From assembly GCA_038363925.1 (NCBI GenBank), contig JAQQWL010000008.1, forward strand, positions 2,108,001 through 2,172,000: a stretch of 64,000 bases of DNA, read 5' to 3'. Positions 46,504 to 57,455 of the stretch are shown piece after piece. The notes under the pieces were generated by a model. That model was not told where the DNA came from, did not search any database, and worked only from the letters and a program-made list of their open reading frames with translations. Numbering within the stretch: position 1 is the stretch's first letter; each line of letters opens with the position of its first letter. This DNA is from Apiospora phragmitis (taxonomy: Eukaryota; Ascomycota; Sordariomycetes; Amphisphaeriales; Apiosporaceae). The translations under genes were made by a program, and so were the position numbers.

Positions 46504-49256
46504 TTAATTAATAATTATTCGTAGCGATTATAAATTAATAAAAATAAAGAAACGGTTTTACGCTTTTACCGACGTAAAAACGATCGTAATAAAGAGCTTC
46601 GAGAATTTCCGCCCGTTAGAAATTCGGAGAAGAGCTGAATTAAATTAACCGTATAAAAAGGAACCCTTTTTTTTAAGTATATATTATAAAGAGGAAATTA
46701 GGTTTTAAATTATATACGAAATTAATTAAATTATATATTTAAATAATTTTATTATACGATTTATAAAATAATAACCTTTATTAAATAGAATTAATCGCGG
46801 TTGGCGAATTAGGATCGAGTTTAAATATACCGAATTTAAATAAATTAATAACCTTAAACCCCGAACCGTTTATATATAAAAAAATATCTTAAAATACCGG
46901 AATTTTTTTAATAGTTTAAAAAAGAAACGTTAATTTCGTTTTTTAAAAACTCGAACCTTTAAACGTACTTTTTAAAAAAATAATACCCGAATTATTTATA
47001 ACGTATTTCGTATAATATTTTTTAAAATATTATATATTAAAAATAAAAAAAACTTTTTTTAAAAAATTATTTATTATAAAATTTAACGAATAAACCGAAT
47101 ATTAATTCGGTTAAATTAACCGTATATTTTAAAAAAAAAACTTTTTAATTATTTTAAAAAATACGGAATTAATATATTAACGGACAGATCTTTTAAAACT
47201 AAGCTTATAAGTCTAATATTACTAGCTAATCTTATATATTAATAAGACCGACCGGTAGAACCGACTTTGAAAACCCGAAAGGAGGATGTTTTACACTCTT
47301 CCCGAGAACAGACAATCGAAGAACCGCCGCCTAAACGAAAGATACCCGGTCTCCGTACGGAGCAATCGTCCGCGACACTACAGGGCACTCTAAGACCGAC
47401 GTTCAATCCCGGAGTCTCAAATACTCCAGGCCCGACGTCCAACCCTAGATTCTTAAGTACCTAAACGTCGCAAGATATTATCCTTTTTCCTTCTCCAACT
47501 CCGATACCGCCGGACTAGACGGCACGATTATCTAATCTAGCGTATATTACGAAATACGATATCCCTCTAAGCCGAGCTATTTATAACGGTAAAATTGATC
47601 AAAATAAGGTCGTTATCTTTTCGAAGGTGTAAAAGAAAGAAAAGAATTATACCGGTAAGCCGTACAACATTTTTTATGATAAAGTATAGATATTTATCGG
47701 AACATACCGACGGTTAAATATATTAAAAAATTAATATTATACAGTTTTTTTTAAATATTTTTTCCGATTATACGGAAATATTTTATTTTAATTATATCGG
47801 ACTTAAAAAGAAATAGGATAAGATATATTATTTAATAAATTCGTATTTTAATATAATAATAAATTATATATAATATTTTACGGATTAAATAATAACTTTT
47901 TTATATAAATAAAAAATAAAAACGTTGAGAAATAATTTATTAAGGTTTTAAAAATCTTATTAAATAAGCTTTAATTTATATAACGAGCTTTTAAAAAAAG
48001 ATTTAAAAAAGAGATCGTTTTTTATACCTCCGTTATAAGAGCTTATCGAGGAGTTCCGGAACTTTTATTAACCCTTATTTATTAAAAGTTAATATATAAA
48101 ATATTATTTTTAAACCTTTATATATTGTTAAATATAATAACGGATTAAATATTATTAAAATAATATTTAATAAAAGAATTATATTAAAACCTAGTTAAAA
48201 ATATATATTTAATTAATAAACGGTTTATAAATAATTATATATAAAAAAACTAACTAATTTATAATAATAAATTATTATATAATAACCGATTATTAAAATA
48301 AAAAGGTAGCTAACGACCTATTAATACCTTTTAACCAAGGCTATTATATAAAAACCGGCAGTTCGAACGAAGAACTTGCCGAATTTATTATAAATAAAGC
48401 TATTAATTAATAAATTACCTAGTCGAAAAACGAACCCGTATAATAATTTAATACCTTTAAACGTATAATAATATAGGATAGGATTTCCTTACCTAAAAAA
48501 AATACGGGGATTTCGTCCGAAATTAAGAAGGGAAAAGGGAGGAGCTAAAAAACGACGAAGAGAAGTACGACTATCTCGATCCGGAAAACGTATAATAAAA
48601 TACTACTTATTTAATAAACACCGCGTTTTATTACCAGCTTATTAACGAAAATATTTACTCGATAAATATTTAATTAAACTAGGAATAACGAACGAGAAAA
48701 AACTATTAATCGATATTATATCGCTCCGAGAATCGTACGAAAAAAGGGAGATCTCGGAGATCTGCTAGGTCGACGGCCGAAATAACCCTATAAACGCCTT
48801 TATTAAAAAATCTCTAAATAAAGCCCTCGAACAGCTAGTATTAATTAATAAATTAACCGTACGCGTAAAAACGTACGTCGAGAAACTAAACTTACACGAC
48901 GAATAAAAAAAAAAGAGAAAAAGAGAGATATCTTTTTCCCTAACGGGGTATAACATATCACGATATATAATAACGCCCCTACTGTTATTATTACTTCTAT
49001 TATTATTATTATTTCTAATTAATAACGGGGAAATAATATACGTTAATATATAATAATTTTCCCTATTACTATTATTATTAAAAGACTTACCACTTAATTA
49101 AATTAACGTCAGGAAGGTATAGCATCACCTATACGGCTCAAACAGGTACCGAATACCGGATTAGCATAACCCATCCGTACGAAACCCTTACGAAAAGGAA
49201 GACTCGTCTTAAAAAGGGGAGCTGCCCAAATCTATTATTAAAACAAAAACTACCAG

Positions 49257-49463
49257 TATTAAAACAGCAAGAACTAAGGTTTTCTATATTACTCTAAAAA
49301 AGGTGCCACGTACCTACTCGTACGAACCCCTTTCCTATTTTATTAAAAGGGGCATACGATACCCCTCGTAACTAGCACTAAAAATAGATATAAACAACAG
49401 AATAAGAACGATTAAACCCCGATTAAAACCGGAACCACCGTACGTACGAGAGCCTATTTAATA
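49257..49463 (+). repeat. Right LTR of the nested element
   Basis: Keeps many C and G bases lost in the left copy, so it is closer to the ancestral LTR. Confidence 0.7.
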
Positions 49464-50039
49464 ATATATATATTATTATTTTAAATAAATTACGGGTATA
49501 ATTTAAAAATTATTAAAAAACTTCTAAAAAAAGAGCTAGTATTAATCGTAATTATATAAATTAAAAAATTAAAAAAACTTTAAATTATATTATAATAAAA
49601 CCTTATTTTTTTTAATAATAAATAAAAAGATACGCCGATTAAATAAAATTAAAAGGATTAATTTTAAAAAAAAAGGTTTATTTTTTATAACGAAATATTA
49701 AAATAAAGCGATTAAGTAATAAATTAGATTTTAAAAAGATCGAATTATTTAAATTTTTAAAAATTATTTTAAAAATTAATTATTAATTATTATTATTAAA
49801 AATAATATAAATATATTTTATATTTTATATTTTATTATTTAAATTAATAATTAAAAAGTTTTTAATTAATATATAATTAAAAATTGAAAAAATTAATATA
49901 AATATAAAATTAATAAAATTATTAATAAAAAAATAAAGCTTTTAATATTTCGTTTAATATAAAAATTATTTATTAAAAAATAATATTTAAAAATTTAAAA
50001 AATATTTAATAAATATTACGAAAAAATTAAAAAAGTTTA

Positions 50040-50500
50040 AAAAAAATAAAACTAAAATCTATTACGTTTTAATCTATTACTTCGAACGTTTTAAAAAACT
50101 ACGCCCCGATAACCGCTTTAGACTCGACGTGCTCGGCCGCCTCTAGTTCGTTTAGAGAACGAAGGCCACGCCTAGCTATCTCTATATTACGCGTTACTAA
50201 GGAGTTCCGTTACTGCCGAATCCGCTCTAAGCGTTAGAAGGCCTTTTAGGCCTCCCGGTGAGCCTTCTCTAGGGCCGCGCTCGCTTCGCGTAAGGAGTCG
50301 CTAGCCGTTTGTTCCTCGGAGCGTAGGCGGCGGGACTTATCGATAACCCGGGACATCGCGGAGATAGATAAATTAGAGCCGTCGTAGGAACGACCGCGGC
50401 GGATATATTCCTTATAACGAGAAATACTGTTTAATATAATATACTTCTACTTTTTTTTCGAATAAAAAGAGTACGGCATAGCTTCGAAATTAAATTCGTT
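50040..50500 (-). pseudogene. Antisense accessory reading frame near the 3' end of the gypsy element
   Basis: On the minus strand one frame reads SISRYKEYIRRGRSYDGSNL, then SAMSRVIDKSRRLRSEEQTA, a Lys/Glu-rich coiled coil, RNIEIARRGLRSLNELEAAE and a stop. I know this pattern from TE-associated hypothetical proteins in Sordariomycetes. Only a few stops interrupt it. It lies between integrase and the 3' LTR on the opposite strand from gag-pol. Function unknown. Confidence 0.55.
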
Positions 50501-50712
50501 AAAGAGGGTAATTAAATTATAACGTTATTTAATTTTTTTAAATTTTATACGAGAAATAAGTTTTTTAACTCGATTTAATATAATAAATAAATATTATAAT
50601 AAAAATATAACGAAAAAGGAGAGAACTTATTAAGCTTTAATACGGCGGGTAGGTAAAAAGTATTTAAAGAATTTAACGCTTCGGGGATAAAATAATTTCA
50701 AAGGGAGGATAG

Positions 50713-51349
50713 TGTTACGACTTAACCCGATTATACGGCTAAAACTTATAAATACCGGCCCGGATTTATAATACCCCCGCTTAGGTTACGACGTTATAGC
50801 TACCGACCGTGCTACTAACTATATTAATATAAATTCGCCTATACTATAAAAGCGCGCGATAACTACGATAATAAGGTACCGAACAGTAATAGGCTAGGTA
50901 TAACTTAAAAAAGTAATAAAAACGACGTTACGTAATAGATTATTAAAATTACTAGGGATAGCTAGGTAAGCTTATAATTTAATTAATAACGAGGATTACT
51001 AGGATTATTAAAATATAAGGGTAAGCTAAGTAATTTAACGAATTAATAAAGAAGGAGATTAAATATATAACGGCGGACACTTTTTATATATTTTATATAA
51101 ATATTTTTTATTTTAATAATTAATTTAAATATTAATCTAACTTATTAATAAAGTAAATAACCTTAACGACTCTATTATAAATACTTTTAAATCTACGCAC
51201 CTTAATTACCTTTATTTTTATAAGCTATTACTTATTATATCGATAAAAGCGGACTTTTATTACACGTTTAAATACTCTCTCGTATTATTAATATAAACCC
51301 TAGTACGTCTTACTAAGTTTCTTTTAAAACCCGGATAGCGTTCGTTATA
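50713..51349 (+). repeat. 3' LTR of the gypsy element
   Basis: 637 bp, TGTTACGACT...TTCGTTATA, preceded by a purine tract and followed by the ATTAT duplication. Confidence 0.88.
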
Positions 51350-51568
51350 ATTATAAAAAAAATTAATTAAAAGTATATAGCTCGCTTATAAAGTATATTA
51401 TAAGTTTTTTATCTTATAAGTAACTCTTTATCTAATATTTACTTATTTATTCTTAACGCTTAATATAAATTTTAATAAAGATATAAATATTAGTGAGTTC
51501 TTTAACTTTAACGAAGAGTTATCTCGCTATTCTCTAGTTTATAATCCTCTTCTCTTGCCTTTCTCTAG

Positions 51569-53254
51569 ATGTCCTGCCTTAAATCCTTAGAAACTTGGAA
51601 ATTTCTACACTTATTATTCTCTTCTCTTTTCCTAAGACACTATACTAACATTTTTTATGAAGCGGCCAGTGGCAAGAATAGCTATTCAAGCTTATTAAGT
51701 CCTGCACCTGGAAGCAGCTCGCCCGCCGTTAACCCTACGAAGGTAGGAGTTAATATAACTATCCGAAAGAGACCTGCATCAGCCATTCCGGACGAGCAAT
51801 TGCAGATGCCCGTCTCCAAGGCTGTTAAGATGGAAGTCGATGGTGTTGATTATGTCGTTCCTACACCTGAGGATGCCTCAACCCCCATGCCATCGGACAT
51901 GCCTGCAGATATCACTATGCCTGACGCTGACGCCAAATCTGTGACCAAGCAAGAGCTAGAGACGGTGGCCAATAATGATGGCAGCATGGCTTTGCCCAAT
52001 CCGTCTCGGTCAGCGACAGGAAGTTTCCAAGACGCCCTTGATTATTTGGGCAAATTCTAAGCGGAAAAAGAAGCCGAGGCCCATGATCTTGAGTCGAAGC
52101 TCGGTAGCAACTCTACGAATGCTGCCTCTGGTCAACGCAACTCTGGGGACCAGTTGCGAGCACAGAACAATGGCTCTGTGTCTTCCTCACAAGAATATCA
52201 AGATGCTACGAAGCGAATTGAAACGCTGGAGATGCACCTCAAAGAGCGGGATGACGAAGCTCAGAAGCTGAAAGTTAATAACCACGACTTGCAGGAGAAG
52301 TGGCAGGAGGCAGAGACTGAGTTGGAGGCATTGAAGCAGCAGCGGCTATCAGTCAAATCTGGCATGACTGAAGATATCGATGATAATCACGTCAAAGCAG
52401 AGTTCACGACACTCTGCGGCCTCATTATGAAAGTAGCAAGAATATGTTTCTCGGGTGGCCCGTTCAGGACGCAAGTCATAGATCACAAAAGGGTATTGTT
52501 CGAGAAGATCATCCCCAGATGGGCCGGCGGATACCTGGGAGATAAGAAAGTACGTCATAAATGATACTTTATCGAGGCTGTTATATGGCATCAAGTCATT
52601 GGCGTTATTATTTCTTGCCCGTTGGAAATCTGGTGTGAAGCAGCAGGAGATTCTCTGCTGAGCCTCCACAAAACGATATATTGTAAGTTTATCATGACAG
52701 ATCTATCTTAACACCAAGCATGCTGATATGTGAATAGACGACAACATTAAGGATGCTGATATTACGAATAGACGACAAAGTCTCTGCTGCTAAGCTGCAG
52801 GGCTACCACTCTATGCGCGTCCACTTGGCAGAGATTAACCTGCAAGCCCGCGGCAAAAACGGGCACTTCCTTGGAGCCAAAGCCACAGCTAGGGGAGAAC
52901 AAGGATATCTTTGTTGGAGAGTTGGTCGAACTACTCAGCAGCTATACCGATGGTATGGAGGAATGTGAAAGTGAGTTCCAAGATATCATCAACAAAGCTG
53001 TCGAGCTAGCCTACTTAATGGCAATAGCCAAGGCTCATTACACGGTACGCCTGGGCAACAGACTATATACCGATAAGTACTACGGGTTCAACGTCAAGCC
53101 AGCATCGATGCGTAATCTACACCCCATTAACGGGGACAGCGATGAAATTGTTCAGTTGGTAGTCAGACCAGCTTTGCTCAAGTTCGGCGATTCGGAGGGG
53201 GAGGACTACGACGTAACCACGGTCCTAGAAAAGGCTCGTGTGATATACGAGTAA
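51569..53254 (+). pseudogene. Coiled-coil protein gene damaged at the RIP border
   Basis: No known domain. One frame from 51,569 reads a Ser/Pro-rich N-part (IRKRPASAIPDEQLQMPVSK), then DYLGKF, a TAA at 52,058, and continues in the same frame into EKEAEAHDLESKLG and a coiled coil (residues with heptads, TKRIETLEMHLKERDDEAQK) to about 52,550. After an intron (about 52,552-52,738) a C-terminal domain follows (KVSAAKLQGYHSMRVHLAEI) and, with a frame change near 52,845, VGELVELLSSYTDGMEECES to the stop at 53,254. The TAA looks like CAA changed at CpA. The first residues (51,569-51,655) are of RIP-like composition, so the true start may be lost. Confidence 0.6.
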
Positions 53255-53464
53255 GGCACTGAAGCATGATAACTCAACAGGTACTGGTTGGCTTTAAGAC
53301 AGTAAATTTGCAATAGAACGTTCCCTCAGTTAGTGGATATGAAGGGCGGGCCGTATGCGTCGCTTTGCATACGAGGTTAGGAAGCAATGACACATAGATT
53401 TGAGAAATGATTCCCTAATAGTTGCTACTCGATGATTGTTACTTGTCGACCAGTATGGTCTCTC

Positions 53465-54387
53465 TCAGAAGGGTGGTGACCCGGCGCCTGGAGCTCGACC
53501 AAACTCCTCGGCGGTTGGCCACTTTCGCCACTTATCCATCATCTTGTCCCAAGGCGCGACGATGGTGCCGACGACCGTCTCCCACGGCGGAGTGTTAGGC
53601 ACCCACGGGTGGCTTCGGGTGGGGCTGACGTCCTTCCAGAACTCGAAGTTGTCGGCGATCGCGCGCGACCTGCTGTCGGTGATGGCTTCCTCGAGCTTCA
53701 CGAGGTCGTGGGCTTCCTCCTCCTCCATATGGGTCTTCAGCACTACCCAGAGGCGTTCGAGCGTCGGCATGAACTCCGGGCTGCTGGGTCGCAATTTCTG
53801 GAACCTCTTGAGCTCGCGCTTGACCTGTCGCCGTCGCCTGTGTTAGCATCATCTCCGTACCGTCTTTGTCCAGCACCAGTCCGTCGATGAAATGTCTTCG
53901 AAGTCGACTCTTTTCCTTTCAAGTTCCTTACCTTGTAGTGCTCATGACGATCTTGCGATGCCATGTAGTTTCCCTTGTCGAGGCAGCGCTCCAGGTTTGG
54001 ATAGAGCACAATCTCTTCCGCAATCGAATGGCGGCTCAATTTCCAGACAAAGGCATTCTGGTATTCCTCTTGGTACGCGGGATCGTCTGACTTGGTCATG
54101 CGGACGTAATAAGCCTCGAGCTGTCGGTGGTCATTCTTGACGGCCTCGCTGATCTTGTTCCAGGGGCCTTGGTGGTCAAGCAAGTCGTCGGGCTCTTCCG
54201 GCCAGTGTTTTCCGACTTCACGCTGCTCACCGGTTCGCGCCGGCTTCGGTCGAGGCGAGTACAAGCCGTTCGACAGAATTCGGCCGCTGTAGGGCCTGAC
54301 ACACGTCGTCGTCGGCGGTGCTAGAGGTGCCCGGCGCGCGACTCGCGACATCACGGTGCGGGTGGGAGATGCAATCGTTCGGAGCAT
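53465..54387 (-). CDS. Hemerythrin-like HHE cation-binding protein, probably mitochondrial
   Basis: Exons 54387-53931 region and 53824-53465, joined across a 107 bp intron (GTAAGG donor at 53,931). An earlier Met at 54,426 is also possible. The N-terminus is rich in Arg, Ser and Thr without acids (MLRTIASPTRTVMSRVARRA), typical of a mitochondrial presequence. The helical bundle supplies metal ligands in NDHRQLE, WKLSRHSIAEEIVLYP, DRHEHYK and LKTHMEEEEAHDL, the H-HxxxE-H-HxxxxD style of HHE domains. Such proteins bind di-iron; in fungi their role is largely unknown. The C-terminal tail (PWVPNTPPWETVVG) is common to fungal members. It is the first intact gene to the right of the transposon block. 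Confidence 0.85.
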
Positions 54388-54429
54388 TTTGACGGTATTA
54401 ATCTTGGTTCCCACGATTGTTCGCACTTC

Positions 54430-55643
54430 TGGATCAAGGAAACCGTGGTCAGCTCAATCACTAAAGGGACCCTTACCTATTTGTACAGCGTGGTGACGAT
54501 ACTCTTTGGAGTAGTTGCTCCAACATAGTGACGAAAAGTGGCCGTCATCGAACCTTATTCCAGTACCAGATCAGTCTAGACTCGCTGCAAGATCCGTCCC
54601 ATCGTTGAGTCACGAACTACAAATAGTCATTTGTTGCGACATCTTGACCGGTATAGCTTGACACGAGAGTTGCCGTTTCGTGCAATGGAGCAGGAATAGC
54701 TTGGAATCGCTCTGTTCGAGTCGCGGGCACACATGATACAGAGCTGGGCTGGCTAGCTTGACGTCCTCGACATGGAGAACACGACAAGTCAAGCCTTTGT
54801 GATCTCGAAAGCATAAGTGCATAAGCATTACCTCCCCAGTATTACCACGTCGTGATTTTCCCTCGTAATGTGACGACGGGAGTCACGGTGGCTGATTGGC
54901 AGATTGGATCATAGTTGGACCGCGCGACGACATCTACCCCGAGAAGAGTTCCCGATGGATTGGATCGTCGAAGAACTATTCCCCCCCTTTCCGCATTGAC
55001 CCGGGGGTGCTGATGGCCGGGACAGGTCGGGCGCCCCAGTCGGGCCCTACCGAATCACCTTACAATCAGCCCACCGGCGCTGAAAAGAGCACTGCGGGCC
55101 CACATTTGCTGCCAAAAGCAAACCAAACCAACTGTCAGAACCTCACCACCATTCCATCCCGTCAACGGTTGCCTTCGATCTCCGGTGAAGTGCCGCAGCG
55201 TCGGGACCTGCCAACGTCCTGAGCCCAGCGCAGGACCAGCAAGGCTGAGCCAGCCATGCTCCAACACGATCTGGTGACTACGAATTCCTTCCGGGGACTC
55301 CCACTCTTTTGGGATTGCCATCGCATGAGGTTTCATCGCATGGCCTCATTTTTCCTTCCCCGGATTGGGTCATCGGCGGTGGGCATGCAGGCATTGCAGC
55401 CAGGTTCGGGCCCAGACTGCAAAATTGCTATTGCCCATGTGAGCCGGCTTCCAACGAAACCGGTATGGCAGAAGTCGTATATAAGAAGGCCGGAGACGCA
55501 GGTAGATATCGTGATGAATACAGACCACAGTTCTCAGACATAAAAGCATATACTTCATACACTCTCATCTCAGATTTCGTCTTATCACCACTCTTCTGTA
55601 CGATACAGAGAAGCATCATTCCACTCTGTCTTATACCCAATAG

Positions 55644-55679
<36 letters not shown>

Positions 55680-55694
55680 AACCCATACAACAAA
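54430..55694. other. Intergenic with CA microsatellite
   Basis: No supported gene. An (AC)n tract of about 14 units at 55,649-55,677 sits in the presumed 5' UTR of the next gene. Confidence 0.5.
55649..55677 (+). repeat. CA dinucleotide microsatellite
   Basis: About 14 uninterrupted CA units, ending some 18 bp before the start codon at 55,695. Confidence 0.9.
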
Positions 55695-56043
55695 ATGTCT
55701 GCCGCATTCCCTCGCGTAGCTCGACAAGTCCCCTCGAAGCGACTCTTCTCTACAGAGCGACCTCTGCGCCAAGCACACAGCAGTCTGGCGCAAGAGCTGC
55801 AGGGAATCTTCCGGCCGTCAATGGGCGTCAAGTCGCAAAAGGCTGACTGGGGAAAAATGGTTGCGAAGCGCGCGCAAACCTTTGGCATGTAAGTTCCAAG
55901 CCTCTCTTCCCACACTCTTCTTGGCTGTATATGCCTGCGACACAGTTTGCTGACTTGCTGGAAATAGCTACGCCACGGGGATGACCTGTATTCTGGGATG
56001 GCCCTGGGCTTGCCAATGGGCCCTGGACGGACACATCCACTAA
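55695..56043 (+). CDS. Small mitochondrial single-pass protein
   Basis: Exons 55695-55888 and 55968-56043 give 89 residues in frame. The N-terminus MSAAFPRVARQVPSKRLFST is a strong mitochondrial presequence with a likely cleavage near RLFST. A short basic region follows (VAKRAQTFG), then one hydrophobic segment (IYATGMTCILGWPWACQWAL) and a polar end. Size and layout fit an accessory subunit of a respiratory complex or ATP synthase, but I cannot name it. The ATG context and clean GT-AG intron support it. Confidence 0.75.
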
Positions 56044-57455
56044 AAGGAGTTATGGGCGGGAATAGAGAGAAACAAGACTTGCATAGGTGTCTGGTGCAGT
56101 CCATCCTTCAATGGATGATGATGATGCACCCAGGTACCAATCGGGCGTTCATCTGCTGCTGATCAGCATTGGGGGAGCGGTCACACAACTAATGATATTT
56201 ATTAGTTACGGGACACCATACAGTCCTCATGATTCTTTTTGTACATACATACCTTCAGATTATTATCAACAACTATACCTCGAGATCAATAGCAACTTCC
56301 ACGAGTGAATGATCCCCTCCGATATTAGGATTGAATCGCGTACGCGTAGTCTTCTTGACTGATCTATGTAACAGAGGGATAGCTTCATCCAGCCTGGGAA
56401 ATTCACCGCAGCAACGTGAAACCAATTGGACAGACGCTGGCGTGCGTCACACGCCACGTGAAGACCTGGAGGACCAGAAGCGGGCACAGCCAGCCGAAAG
56501 CGAGTTCTGTGCGTCTTCCATGTAGCTTACTCCACCCCCAGTTTATCCCGCATCATGTTGAAATCCGTCCCCACTGTGTCTGCCTGCAAGTGCGAGGTTA
56601 CAACAGCCACACCTGCGCTGGCAGACAGGACATGCACTGGACCCATCCATCGCAATCGAATTCAGCCACCTGACCCTCCACCAGGCTACAGTATCAATCA
56701 ACCCATTTATGTCTGGTCTTCTGCCCACATCTAGCAACCATTCTGTTGACCTGTCGTTAATACATTCCCGTTAGATTGTCAGTAGTATTCCATAACGTGT
56801 TTGATAAACAGGCGCAGCAAGTAAGCTATTGAGAGTAAGTTCACCCAAATCTGGACTCGACAGTGGAAGTTGCTCGCAGACGGGAGGCGTCAGCTCTCTA
56901 AGGTTATCTTTGGTGGGCGAGCGCCTATCACGTTATCGTCGCAGTTGCCCATTGCGCTGCTAAGGTACCCGCGCAAGCTGCTTCGGCCTAGCGTGGCCCG
57001 CCAACCGAGACGGGCAAGAGGCAACCAAAGAAAGCCAAAGGCAGTGTCATCGGCCAGTTTAGTCGCCTCAAGTGTTGTTTGGATCTCGGCTGGCATCCCG
57101 TGGGGAAGGTTATTCTGATTTCTGTCCCTTGTCTTTTGAGACCAAAGAGATCTCCCAAACCTTCCTTCAACTACATCTTTTCCCTATGCATGACACTTCT
57201 GTACCCGTCGATTGAGTCTGAAACCTGCAGCTGATCAGAATTGCAGGCACCTTGCCAGCTGCATTGTGTCGTGCAGCAGCAACAGCAACAGCAACAGTAG
57301 CAGCAACACTAGTCGCAATCAGCGGTATCCATAATACCGCAACACTCGTTCCTGAACAACAACACCTTTACCCTCTCAACATCCGATTTGGCATCTCGCA
57401 TCTGCCACCCTATCATCCTGGAGCTCTCAAGTATAATCGAAGAAGTGTCGCGGTG
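56044..57455. other. Intergenic, no gene seen
   Basis: About 1.4 kb. A CAG/CAA/CAACAG-rich patch (57,271-57,310) lies in the leader of the ABC transporter gene. No other structure. Confidence 0.5.

Larger units (their letters stand above)
46297..49463. mobile_element. Nested LTR element without visible pol
   Basis: Direct repeats of 207 bp at 46297-46503 and 49257-49463, ends TATT...AATA (RIP forms of TGTT...AACA), flanked by ATATA on both sides (46292-46296 and 49464-49468). The internal 2.75 kb shows no RT or integrase. It has one less-mutated plus-strand patch (47,267-47,464, a Pro/Arg-rich reading) and a charged coiled-coil-like stretch near 48,780-48,900. Probably a non-autonomous LTR element. 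The AT-rich setting makes the 5 bp duplication weaker evidence than for the outer elements. Confidence 0.6.
40573..51349 (+). mobile_element. Full-length Ty3/gypsy LTR retrotransposon, RIP-inactivated
   Basis: 10,777 bp including a nested element (about 7.6 kb without it). Bounded by 5 bp target duplications ATTAT (40568-40572 and 51350-51354) and by matching LTRs. Plus-strand gag-pol remnants in order: a gag-like stretch with a zinc-knuckle-like relic (about 42,500), aspartic protease LLDSGA (about 43,650), reverse transcriptase (about 44,330-44,700, with RYPL, AMPF and a YLDN version of YLDD), RNase H (about 45,040-45,240) and integrase core (about 45,850-46,100, ending near TIISD). The order protease-RT-RNaseH-integrase places it in Ty3/gypsy. 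A polypurine tract (aaagggagga) precedes the 3' LTR. Stops throughout make it inactive. Confidence 0.9.
38036..51398 (-). mobile_element. Fot1/pogo-type DNA transposon, split by LTR insertions
   Basis: Outermost element. Terminal inverted repeats of about 25 bp (38036-38060 and 51374-51398) share ACTTTATAAGCGAGCTA and differ only at RIP-type sites; TA flanks both ends. Removing the two LTR insertions and their duplicated target copies leaves about 1.94 kb, close to Fot1 (about 1.9 kb). The transposase is on the minus strand between the insertions: FNETGF, VTTFDRRERPRVI, then LPKD-VIVITKNS-TTNKKG, RLLVLNGYESHH, a LQPLNIGCFYTLKR stretch and KEDFLPAFLKAF, followed by a C-terminal helix continuing on the far side of the solo LTR. 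These are DDE_1 superfamily signatures. Inactive: many stops. Confidence 0.78.
37870..51560. other. RIP-mutated, AT-rich transposon block
   Basis: About 13.7 kb with extreme AT content. CpA and TpG are almost absent while TpA and CpG remain, the signature of C-to-T change at CpA on both strands. Translations of element genes are full of TAA/TAG where Gln or Trp is expected. Less-mutated islands lie near 39,600-39,760, 42,540-42,640, 47,240-47,470, 49,090-49,460 and 50,100-50,430. Confidence 0.92.

Noticed and set aside
37870..51560. AT-rich block as a centromere or mitochondrial insertion
   Set aside because: Dinucleotide pattern, LTRs, TIRs, target duplications and gag-pol and transposase relics show it is RIP-mutated transposons.
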